Of a stretch of DNA of 64,000 nucleotides, positions 16,686 through 24,888 are shown in pieces; the stretch's first letter is position 1; the number at the start of each line of letters is the position of its first letter. Origin of the DNA: Vulgatibacter incomptus_A (GTDB lineage: Bacteria; Myxococcota; Myxococcia; Myxococcales; Vulgatibacteraceae); NCBI GenBank assembly GCA_040391605.1, contig JBEBXK010000017.1, positions 5,126-69,125 on the forward strand, in the 5' to 3' direction. A program made the translations under genes and the position numbers. The notes below the pieces were generated by a model that was given only the letters and a program-made list of their open reading frames with translations, did not search any database and was not told where the DNA came from.

Positions 16686-19600
16686 CTACCTCGGCAGGAG
16701 CCCCGCCGCCTGGTCGAGCTCGAGCCGCGCCTCTTCCAACGCGCGCCTGGCCGCGTCGAGCGATCGGGAGATGCTGGCGGCCTCGGACCGCAGGGCGCGG
16801 AGCTCGAAGTCGTCCGCCCGCCTGGCAGCGAGCCGAAGCCGGTCCAGGGCCGTGAGGCGATCCTCCTCGAGGCGCTCGATGGCCCCGGCCCGCGCCACCT
16901 CGAGGCGAGCCTGCGCTTCCTCCAGCGCCGCGGCGTGGGCCGCCGCCACCGCCTCCTGCAGCAGGCGTCCGCCCTCACGAGGCGCGGGCGCGGGATCCGG
17001 ATCCTCGAGGGACTCCAGCAGCTCGTCGCGAACCCTGGGTCGCGCGCCGCCCCGGGCCAGCTCCACCGCGACCTGGAAGCGGGCGTCGTGGAAGTAGCGG
17101 GCCGCCTGCCGCGAGGGCACCTTCGAGCCCTCCGCCACATCTTCCGCCTCCGGCATCACCACCAGGAAGGTGAAGGCGAAGCCCACCGCCGCCGAGCGCA
17201 CCTCGTCCGAGTGGAACCAGGCGGCGCGGCCCTCCTCCCCGTCGCGGATCCACGCGAAGAGCGCCTCGATCAGCGGATGCCCGGTGGCGAAGTAATCGTT
17301 CTCCTCCTGCACCACGGCGGTGTCGCGCCAGAAGCTGCCCAGGAGCGCCTGATCCTCGTCGAGGTCCAGACCGGGGAGCGCGTCCACCGCCAGCTCGCTG
17401 CCCAAGCGGAAGGCGCATTGGAAGGCCTCCACGTGCTCGTCGCAGTCGGCCTGGATCCCCACCTTGCGGGCGAGGTCGACCACCGTCTCCTCCAGGCGCT
17501 CGTCCAGCTCCCGGGCGATCCGCCAGAGGGACTCCTCCAGATCCTCGCCGTCGTTGCGCTCGAGATCCAAGCGGGCCCTGCCGCGGTCGACCAGCTTCTC
17601 GACCGAGGGCTTGTCGAAGGAGCGGAGATCGAGCAGCGGATCATACGCACGCCGCATCTCCTCCCGCGCCGCCGCCACTCGCCTGGTGAGCCTGGCATGG
17701 TAGTCGACGAAGGCGGGATCGTCGCCGCTCGCCACCAGCTTCGCGAGCTCGGGCTCCACCCGCTCGAGCATGTGATCGAGGCCGCCCACCGTCTCATCGA
17801 AGACGCGGACGGCGTTCGCCATCAGATCGAAGACCCGCGCTCCGATGGTGCCCTCCAACCGGAAGCAGTGGATCTGGACCTCATGGTTCTGGCCGATGCG
17901 ATCCAGCCGCCCGATCCGTTGCTCGATGGCCGCCGGGCTCCAGGTGAGATCGTAGTTCACCAGGTGATGACAGAACTGGAAGTTGCGCCCCTCGCCGCCC
18001 ACCTCGGTGGAGATCAGCACCGGCGGCCCCTCCGGATCCCGGAACCGCGCCACCTGGCGATCGCGATCGAGCTGCGGCAGATCGCCGTGGTAGACACAGG
18101 CCGCGATCCCCGCGTGTGCGAGCATCTCTCGCACGTAGTCGAGGGTCTCCCGCGCCTCGGTGAAGACGAGCAGCTTGGCGCCTGCCTCCCCCTGGCGGAT
18201 CGTCTGCACCAGCTCGAGGAAGGCCCGGGCCTTCGCGTCCCGGCTCGGCCCCTCCAACGCCCGGGCCGCCTTGGCGAGCTCAGGTTGCTGCTGCGCCAGC
18301 AGCGCCGCAGCGGCGGCGCGGGGGGAAGAGTCCAGGCGCTTGAGCAACGAGGCGAGGGCCGCCCCCGACGCCTTGAGCTCCTTGGAGGCGATCTTCTCCC
18401 GCAGCGCCGCTCGGAACGCCCCCTCCTCCCCCGAGATCGTCACGTCGTGGCGCACCAACTTGCGCGGCGCCAGCCCCCCCACGATCACCCGGCGGTTCCG
18501 GATCAGCCGCGACGAGAGCGAATAGGCCTCGGCCACGTGGTGGACGAAGCGATCCACCGCGCCCTCCTCCCCGTCCTCGATCTCGCGCCAGCCGTCCTCC
18601 AGCTCGTCGTCCTCCGGCAGGATCTTCGCGATCGCCTTGGCCGCCTTGGTGGCCGTCTTCGCGTCCTTGGCCTTGAGCAGCTCGCGGATCTTCTCGGAGA
18701 GATCCCCCTGCCGCTCCAGCCGCGCCTCGAACTCCTCGAAGCTCTCGGGCGTGGCGGGATCCACCAGCGAGAGGAGCTTGAAGTGCTCCAGGGGATCGAG
18801 CTGCAGCGGCGTCGCCGTGAGGAGGAGCAGGCCCTGGCTGTTGTCCGCCGCCGCCTCCGCTGCCTCGTAGGCCTTGGGAGAGGTGAGGTGGTGCGCCTCG
18901 TCGAAGATCACCAGATCCCAGCGCCCCTCCGGATCGCCGATGGCGTCGCGATGCTCCTCGCTTCGGGCCAGCAGCTCGAGGGAGGTCACCACCTTGGGGT
19001 AACGCCACCAGGCCGGCCGTGGATCGAGCTCCTCCTCCCTGGCCAGGCGCTCGCCGTCCAGGAGAGTAAACAAAGAGTGAAACTTATTGTACAGCTCCGC
19101 CAGCCACTGCACGGTCAGGTGCGCCGGGGTCACCACCAGCACCCGCTTGGCGAGGCCGGTCTGCGCCAGCGCCGCGTAGATCATCCCAGCCTCGATGGTC
19201 TTTCCGAGGCCGACCTCGTCGGCGAGGACGAAGCGCTGGGTGCGCTCGCTGAGTACCCGCTGCACCACCGCGAGCTGATGCGGCTTGGGCATCACCCGGC
19301 TGCCGACCAGTGCGCCCAGGGCGTCCGCCCGCCTCTCGAGATCCAGGCGCACCGCGCGATCGCGCAGGGTGAAGCTCGAGCATCGGCCGCCGCCGCCGCT
19401 CGCGAGGAGGTCCAGGGCGCCGGCCACCGGTGCGCGGGGGACGATCTCCACCTCGGAGATCGTCTCGGCCCGGCCATTCTTGCGCTCCACGGAATATTGG
19501 AAGAGCGGGGAGAGGGGGTTCGCGGCGAGCTCCACCACCCGGGCAGGCTCACCGTCGGCGAGGTAGATCTCGTCGCCGGCGTCGTAACGAAAGCGGACCA

Positions 19601-19754
19601 CCGCCGGATCCTTGCAGGAGACCTGACACGGCTCGCCCTGGCGCCCAGCGAAGCGCACGAGGAGCAGCCGTCCCTCCTCGAGAATCTGGAGGATCTCCCC
19701 CACGCCCCAGGAGGGCTGGGCGCGGTGGACGATCTTCATTCCAACGAAGTGCAT
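16686..19754 (-). CDS. RapA/HepA-type SNF2 helicase
   Basis: 1022 residues from ATG 19754; ATG 19739 is an alternative. The N-terminal region has Tudor-like beta segments (GVGEILQILEEGRLLLVRFAG). The SNF2 ATPase follows: Walker A in ADEVGLGKTIEAGMI, LVVTPAHLTVQWLAEL, DEAH box in VIFDEAHHL, LLLTATPLQ, and in lobe two ISTEVGGEGRNFQFCHHLVNYDL and EQRIGRLDRIGQ. RapA recycles stalled RNA polymerase after termination; this protein has the same architecture and length, with a coiled C-terminus. It may equally be a HepA-like repair or defence helicase. The neighbours give no pathway. Confidence 0.85.
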   Translation of the reverse strand: MHFVGMKIVHRAQPSWGVGEILQILEEGRLLLVRFAGRQGEPCQVSCKDPAVVRFRYDAGDEIYLADGEPARVVELAANPLSPLFQYSVERKNGRAETISEVEIVPRAPVAGALDLLASGGGGRCSSFTLRDRAVRLDLERRADALGALVGSRVMPKPHQLAVVQRVLSERTQRFVLADEVGLGKTIEAGMIYAALAQTGLAKRVLVVTPAHLTVQWLAELYNKFHSLFTLLDGERLAREEELDPRPAWWRYPKVVTSLELLARSEEHRDAIGDPEGRWDLVIFDEAHHLTSPKAYEAAEAAADNSQGLLLLTATPLQLDPLEHFKLLSLVDPATPESFEEFEARLERQGDLSEKIRELLKAKDAKTATKAAKAIAKILPEDDELEDGWREIEDGEEGAVDRFVHHVAEAYSLSSRLIRNRRVIVGGLAPRKLVRHDVTISGEEGAFRAALREKIASKELKASGAALASLLKRLDSSPRAAAAALLAQQQPELAKAARALEGPSRDAKARAFLELVQTIRQGEAGAKLLVFTEARETLDYVREMLAHAGIAACVYHGDLPQLDRDRQVARFRDPEGPPVLISTEVGGEGRNFQFCHHLVNYDLTWSPAAIEQRIGRLDRIGQNHEVQIHCFRLEGTIGARVFDLMANAVRVFDETVGGLDHMLERVEPELAKLVASGDDPAFVDYHARLTRRVAAAREEMRRAYDPLLDLRSFDKPSVEKLVDRGRARLDLERNDGEDLEESLWRIARELDERLEETVVDLARKVGIQADCDEHVEAFQCAFRLGSELAVDALPGLDLDEDQALLGSFWRDTAVVQEENDYFATGHPLIEALFAWIRDGEEGRAAWFHSDEVRSAAVGFAFTFLVVMPEAEDVAEGSKVPSRQAARYFHDARFQVAVELARGGARPRVRDELLESLEDPDPAPAPREGGRLLQEAVAAAHAAALEEAQARLEVARAGAIERLEEDRLTALDRLRLAARRADDFELRALRSEAASISRSLDAARRALEEARLELDQAAGLLPR

Positions 19755-20187
19755 TTCGTTTCGCCTAACAGCGCCCCCGGGGATCGGTCAACGCTCTGTT
19801 GTGCAATTCGCAATCATTCATGGGAGCCGCGCCACCCAAGGGAGCGGACGAATCATCGCCCGCCGGGCCAGTACGACCGAACGATTGTGGACAATAAAGC
19901 CCTCGGCCCGGCCCTGCACCAGAACCGGGGTCCCAGCCTCGAGAGCCCGTCAAGGAGACGCTGCCGGGCTCGGCCTCGACCGCCCCATCCGCTCGCGGGA
20001 GCGAGACCGGCCGCGTCTCGGGCGTGAGGCCGCGCCCTGCTCGCTCCATTGGCTCGTGGGAGCGGCGGAGCATGGCCTCCTGGCTGGCGCTTGCCGACCG
20101 GCTCCACCTGCCGTGGAAGCGCCGCCCTTTCGCTCACGCTCCGCTTCGACGAGGGCTCTTTTCCGAGTCACGGGGAAAGGCGCGGGA
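19755..20187. other. intergenic region without a supported gene
   Basis: A 430-base gap between the divergent-side end of the helicase gene and the hydrolase stop. It contains GCTCGCGGGAGCGAG-type palindromes around 20000 but no credible reading frame, RNA or promoter that I can defend. Confidence 0.5.
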
Positions 20188-20973
20188 TCAGCGCCAGGGG
20201 GTGGCGCCTGTCAGCAGCTCCACCGTCTCCTTCGGCTTCTCCACGTGGACGTAGTGGCCGGATCCCTGGATGACCGCGACCGGGTATCCGGCCGCTGTGA
20301 GCCGCCGGATGTCCTCCGCGGAGACGTAGCTCGACTCCGAGCCTCGGGCGCAACGGATCCGGGCAGCGTGTCCCTCGACCGCCGGCCAGAGATCCGCGGC
20401 GTTGACCTTGCGGTGGAGGCGCTCGAGGGCCTCGCGATCCACCCGCCAGCGGTAGCCCTCTGGCGTATGCACGAGATTCATCAGGAGCCAATCCGTCAGG
20501 AAGGTCGACAGCCCCATGTCCAGGAGGGCCTGGCGCATCGTCATCCGATCCGCCGCCGTCGCCGGCGCCTTGCGATAGCGGTCGAGGACACTCGAGCTGC
20601 CTGTGCCGGCTCCGTCCACCGGTCCCGGCGCGATGTCCAGCAGATCCACCGCCGCTACCGTCCCCGGCCCGAGGAGCGCTGCGGCCAGCCCCACCCTCCC
20701 TCCCAGCGAATGGCCGACTATGTGGAGCGGCCCGTCGATCCCGGCGCCCCTGGCCGTCTCCACCACGTCGCGGGCGAGCGTGAAGATGTCCGCGCCCTCG
20801 GGGAGGGCGGGCGACGTCCCGTGTCCGGTCAGATCCGGGATCAGAAACCAGCGGCTGGGATCGGCCTCCGCCCAACGCCGCGCCATGGCCGAGAGGTTTC
20901 GACCCGTGCCCATGAAGCCATGAAGGAGGACCACTGGCTGATCGCCATCGCCTACCCGGAAGGACTCCAACAT
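20188..20973 (-). CDS. alpha/beta-fold hydrolase (YbfF-like esterase)
   Basis: 261 residues from ATG 20973 with GAGGTGGTGAG upstream. The fold is shown by VVLLHGFMGTGRN (oxyanion loop), LIPDLTGHGTSP, the nucleophile elbow IVGHSLGGRVGL, and a late VIQGSGHYVHVEKP that supplies the catalytic histidine. Size and pattern match small YbfF-like esterases acting on thioesters or esters in the cytoplasm. The physiological substrate cannot be read. Confidence 0.8.
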   Translation of the reverse strand: MLESFRVGDGDQPVVLLHGFMGTGRNLSAMARRWAEADPSRWFLIPDLTGHGTSPALPEGADIFTLARDVVETARGAGIDGPLHIVGHSLGGRVGLAAALLGPGTVAAVDLLDIAPGPVDGAGTGSSSVLDRYRKAPATAADRMTMRQALLDMGLSTFLTDWLLMNLVHTPEGYRWRVDREALERLHRKVNAADLWPAVEGHAARIRCARGSESSYVSAEDIRRLTAAGYPVAVIQGSGHYVHVEKPKETVELLTGATPWR

Positions 20974-21107
20974 CTCTCACCACCTCGTGATCCTGCCGAA
21001 CGATCCGCGGCAGACTTTGACCCTGCCGCCGCGCTCTGCTATCCACCGCCGGTTCATCGCTCGCCGGGCGCCTTCGCCCCGACCGAAAAATTCAGGAGTC
21101 GACCATC

Positions 21108-21224
21108 ATGGCAACCAAGCGCGGAAACCGCACCAAGAAGAAGCTCGCCAACCGCTCTCGCACCAAGCGCGCCGTGCTCAAGCGCCGCCGCCGCCAGCGC
21201 AAGATCAGCCAGCGCAAGGGCTAG
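21108..21224 (+). CDS. 38-residue highly basic protein
   Basis: ATG 21108 to TAG 21224, with AGGAG about eight bases upstream. The protein starts MATKRGNRTKKKLANRSR and is mostly Lys, Arg, Ser and Thr with no acidic residues, ending in SQRKG. Such composition is typical of tiny ribosomal proteins (bL34-, bTHX- or bS22/AURKAIP1-like) or RNA-binding peptides. I cannot place it firmly in any of them. The clear ribosome-binding site and lack of rare codons support a real gene. Confidence 0.65.
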   Translation: MATKRGNRTKKKLANRSRTKRAVLKRRRRQRKISQRKG

Positions 21225-21302
21225 TCGGTCGTACGAGGGCCGCCGCCTGCCCCATGTGGTGCGCCGGCGCGGCGGCCCCTAGCATCACTCGGTTCAAGTC
21301 CG

Positions 21303-21456
21303 TCGACTTCAGTGAGCTGGAACGATCCCCGATCGATCCGCCGACACGCCTGCCGCATGCGATGAGGCTGGCGCGGCCGCTCCTGATCAACCCGTTCACG
21401 TCTTCCGACTTCTATGCGCTGGCACGATCGCCGATCGCTCCACCGACACGCCTGCC
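21303..21456. repeat. two-copy 52-bp CGATCG-rich repeat
   Basis: Two copies, 21303–21354 and 21405–21456, spaced 102 bases, share CGACTTC, GAGCTGG/GCGCTGG, ACGATC, CCGATCG and CCGACACGCCTGCC. They lie in the 300-base gap between the basic-protein gene and the end of the peptidase gene. The core resembles the other CGATCG repeat clusters of the window. Confidence 0.7.
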
Positions 21457-21529
21457 CCCTTCGAAGCGCGGCGGCCGGCTGAACGGCCCCTCGAAGGCCG
21501 CGGCCTCGGCGAGCCCCCTCCCTCCTCCC

Positions 21530-23611
21530 TTACCGGTTGGCCGCGCTCTTGGCCTTGGCCTGGCCCTGGCCGAGCTGCGCCTGGATGAAGCGGAACATCA
21601 TCACGTCCTCCTTCACCCGATCCGAGCGGCCCTTGCCCTGGCCGTGCCCAGCCTGCTGCTCCATGTGGAAGAGGATCGGCGCCTGACCCGCTGTCGCGCC
21701 CTGCAGCGCCGCGACGAACTTGGCGGTGTGGACCCAGGTCACCCGGGTGTCCGCCTTCGCCGTCAGCCCCAGGAACGCTGGGTAGGCGACGCCGGGGATC
21801 ACCTGATGGTACGGTGAGTAACCAAGGAGATAACCCACCTGATCCGCCTCGTCGGCGCTGCCGTACTCATCCACCCAGAGCTCCGCCGGCGGGAACTTCT
21901 GGTAGCGGATCATGTCGTAGAGCCCCACCTTCCCCACCGAGACCCGGAAGAGCTCCGGCGCCTGCGTCATCATCGCGCCCATGAGCAACCCGCCATTCGA
22001 GCCGCCGGTGATCGCCAGCTTCTCGGGCCGCGTATAGCCCGCGCGGATCAAGTGCCGCATCGCGTACTCGAAGTCGCGAAAGACCTGGTGCTTGTTCCCG
22101 AGCTTGCCCGCGTCGTGCCAGGCCTCGCCTAGCTCCGAGCCGCCGCGCAGGTTCGCCACCGCGAAGACCCCGCCCTGCTCCACCCAATAGAGCGCCGTGG
22201 GCGAGAAGCGGGGATCATACGAAATGTTGAAGCCGCCATACCCCGTCAGCAGCGTCGGGTTCGTGCCGTCGAGCTCCAGCCCCTCCTTATGCACCACGAA
22301 CATCGGCACCCAGGTGCCGTCGTAGCTCGGGTAGTCGATCTGCTTCACCACCAGCCCCGCGGTCTTCGGCGCCGGCACCTTGGCCAGCTCCCGCACCTTG
22401 GCGCTCTTCATGTCGAGTTCGAAGGCCGTGGTCGGCAGCAGGAAGGAGGTGTAGCTGAAGACCAGCTTCTGCCCCTTGGCTTCGCCGTCGATGCTGCCGA
22501 TAGAGCCGATCTCCGGCAGCTCGACGATGCGCTGGCCCTTGCCGTCCAACTCGTAGAGCTCCAGGCGCGATACCGCCTTCACCAGCCGCACCACCGCCAG
22601 CTTGCCGCCGACGTGCTCCATCGAGTCGATGGGCCACTCCCCCTCGGGGACGATCGTCCTCCACGCCTCGGGCGCGGGATTCGCGGGATCGATCGAGACC
22701 AGCTTGTTGCGGGGCGCCTGATGGTTCGTGATCAGCACCACCTTGCCATCGATCAACCGCGTCGATCCGAAGAGCGCCCCGAGCTCCGCCGAGAGGAGCT
22801 TGGTCAGCTTCCCGCTGGCGCGCTCCAGCGTCCAGAGCTCCGACACCGACCAGCCCTTGGACACTTGGATGAAGAGCAGCGCGCCGCCGTCGCCCATCGA
22901 GACGTCGATCCAATCCGTGCGCGCGAGGCCCCCCACGTCCGCTCCAAAGACGTAGCTATCCTTCGATGGCTCGTCCCCCAAGCGGTGGAGAAAGACCTGG
23001 CGGTTGTAGCGATCTCCCTCGGGATAGCGCGTGTAATAGAAGCCGGACTCGTCCGGGAGCCAGGCCACCGAGCCATGTCTCGTGTTGGGGATCGCCTCCG
23101 AGAGCGCGCCGTCGTCCTCCACCCGCAGCACGTGGAGCACCGACTCTTCCGAGCCGTCACGAGAGAGGCCGTAGGCGATCAGCTTCCCGCTGGGCGAGGG
23201 GTGATACCAATCGAGCGCCACCTTGCCCGAGGCGTCCAGCGCCGCGGGATCGACGAGCTTTCGCTCCTTGCTGCCGTCGCGGGCGTAGAGGATCCCCTGC
23301 TCCTGATCCCCCGTACGCTTCACGTAGAAGGTCCGCCCCCTCTTGATCGAGAGCCCCGTGACGCCGCCGATCCGGGAGAGCTCGTCCAGACGCCGACTCA
23401 TGGCAGCGTCCTCCGCCCCGAGCCGCTCGAAGTAGGCGCCCGCCTTCGCCTCCTGCTGCGCGATCCAGCTCGCCGCGCCCTCGTCCGTCTCCAGCGCGCG
23501 GTAGGGATCCTCCACGCGATGGCCATGTAGATCCTCGACCAAGGCCGCCTCGGCCCCGGCGACGCCCGGCACGGCCAGGGCGAGCAGCAGTGGAAGGTTG
23601 TGCGGTCGCAT
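21530..23611 (-). CDS. prolyl oligopeptidase (S9A), secreted
   Basis: About 693 residues. ATG 23611 is chosen over 23635 because AGGAGA precedes it and the protein then opens with a signal peptide (MRPHNLPLLLALAVPGVAGA). The N-terminal part is the seven-bladed propeller; the C-terminal hydrolase domain has the nucleophile in ITGGSNGGLLMG, the aspartate in TAKADTRVTW and the histidine in QQAGHGQGKG. It cleaves after proline in small peptides, here probably in the periplasm or outside. The length is normal for S9A. No operon partner is evident. Confidence 0.92.
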   Translation of the reverse strand: MRPHNLPLLLALAVPGVAGAEAALVEDLHGHRVEDPYRALETDEGAASWIAQQEAKAGAYFERLGAEDAAMSRRLDELSRIGGVTGLSIKRGRTFYVKRTGDQEQGILYARDGSKERKLVDPAALDASGKVALDWYHPSPSGKLIAYGLSRDGSEESVLHVLRVEDDGALSEAIPNTRHGSVAWLPDESGFYYTRYPEGDRYNRQVFLHRLGDEPSKDSYVFGADVGGLARTDWIDVSMGDGGALLFIQVSKGWSVSELWTLERASGKLTKLLSAELGALFGSTRLIDGKVVLITNHQAPRNKLVSIDPANPAPEAWRTIVPEGEWPIDSMEHVGGKLAVVRLVKAVSRLELYELDGKGQRIVELPEIGSIGSIDGEAKGQKLVFSYTSFLLPTTAFELDMKSAKVRELAKVPAPKTAGLVVKQIDYPSYDGTWVPMFVVHKEGLELDGTNPTLLTGYGGFNISYDPRFSPTALYWVEQGGVFAVANLRGGSELGEAWHDAGKLGNKHQVFRDFEYAMRHLIRAGYTRPEKLAITGGSNGGLLMGAMMTQAPELFRVSVGKVGLYDMIRYQKFPPAELWVDEYGSADEADQVGYLLGYSPYHQVIPGVAYPAFLGLTAKADTRVTWVHTAKFVAALQGATAGQAPILFHMEQQAGHGQGKGRSDRVKEDVMMFRFIQAQLGQGQAKAKSAANR

Positions 23612-23766
23612 CTCTTCTCCTCGAGCCTTGCTCATTGGGGGGCCTTCTAACGCTGTCGTCGAATTCCGCCCACGACTTCACGCCGGAGCAGTTCCCGCAG
23701 GCGTCTGGGCATCGGGATCACCTATCAGCCGAGCGCGTCGGGAGGAAGGCAGACCTGAGCCCAGCG

Positions 23767-24888
23767 TCAACGCGGAGCGGCCCGGCGGCGGCTGGCCCGG
23801 CCCTTGGCTGCGGCCCGCGGCGCGGCTGGCTCCGGCTCGCCCACCCGGGTCACCAGGGTCTCCAGGAACGACGGCGCCTTCCGAGGCGGCGGCGCGCCCC
23901 CCAGGAAGCGCTCGCGCAGATAGCTCACCGTATCGTCCAGGGTCTCCATCGGATCCCGCGGCTCCCACCCCAGCTCCGTCCGCGCCCGTGTCGAATCGAA
24001 GTACCAGAAGTGCTGGGCGATCTCGACGCTCTCAGGGTCCACGGGCGCGCGCCGCTCCCCGCCGCTCAGGCGAAAGAGCCCGTCCATCAGCCGCGCGCCG
24101 AAGCGGGCGGCGCCGTCCGGGATCCGCGCCGTGGGAGATCGCACGCCGCTCACCCGGGCCAGCCGCGCGAAGAACTCCGCCATGCTCCAATTCGGCCCGC
24201 CCAGGAGGTAGCGGGCCGACGGCGCGCCCTTCTCCATCGCCAGGATCGCGCCGGCGGCGGCGTCGCGGGCGTCCACGAAGTTGATCCCGCCGGACGGCAC
24301 CAGGGGGATCTCCCCCCGCAGGAATTTGAGGACGTCGCCGGTCGAAGAGATCCGCTGATCCCCGGGGCCGTAGAGGATCGAGGGGTTGATTACCACCACC
24401 TCCGGCCCACCGGCAGCCGCCGCCTCCAGGCTGAGCTTCTCCTGGAAGATCTTGGAGAGGTAGTAGGGCCAGCGCCGCACCGTCTCGAGGCGGTACGGGC
24501 TCTCCTCATTCGAGATCTCTTCGTCCTTGGCCACGGCGATGGTGCCAGACGTCGACACCAGGAGCACCCGTGCCACTCCTGCCCTGGTCGCGGCCTCCAG
24601 CAGCGCTCGAGTCCCGTCCGCATGGATCCGATACATCTCCGACGCGACGTCCGGATCCCTCGAGACCAGCCCCGCGCAATGGTAGATCCGCGCGATCCCC
24701 CTCACCGCCCGCGCCAGCACCTCGGGATCCAGCAGCGAGCCCTCGACGACCTCGACCTCCAGCTCCCGCAGCTCCGGCGTCACCGCGCGGGTGAGGACCC
24801 TCACCCTCTCCCCCCGCCGCGCCAGCAGCGCCACCAGGTGGCCCCCCAGAAAGCCCGTGCCCCCGGTGACCAGTACCGTCTCGCTCAC
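23767..24888 (-). CDS. extended SDR / NAD-dependent epimerase-dehydratase
   Basis: 373 residues from ATG 24888. The N-terminal LVTGGTGFLGGHL binds NAD(P); VLLVSTSGTIAV and YYLSKIFQEKL supply the catalytic Ser and Tyr-x3-Lys. The shape is that of dihydroflavonol-4-reductase-like SDRs. The C-terminus is a basic Ala/Arg tail. Its start overlaps the end of the giant lipid enzyme by four bases, making it the last gene of the lipid operon, so it probably reduces or oxidises a lipid intermediate made there. Confidence 0.85.
   Translation of the reverse strand: MSETVLVTGGTGFLGGHLVALLARRGERVRVLTRAVTPELRELEVEVVEGSLLDPEVLARAVRGIARIYHCAGLVSRDPDVASEMYRIHADGTRALLEAATRAGVARVLLVSTSGTIAVAKDEEISNEESPYRLETVRRWPYYLSKIFQEKLSLEAAAAGGPEVVVINPSILYGPGDQRISSTGDVLKFLRGEIPLVPSGGINFVDARDAAAGAILAMEKGAPSARYLLGGPNWSMAEFFARLARVSGVRSPTARIPDGAARFGARLMDGLFRLSGGERRAPVDPESVEIAQHFWYFDSTRARTELGWEPRDPMETLDDTVSYLRERFLGGAPPPRKAPSFLETLVTRVGEPEPAAPRAAAKGRASRRRAAPR

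Noticed and set aside
16668..20027. 1119-codon open frame opposite the RapA-like gene
   Set aside because: Antisense shadow of a gene with clear SNF2 motifs; no signature of its own.
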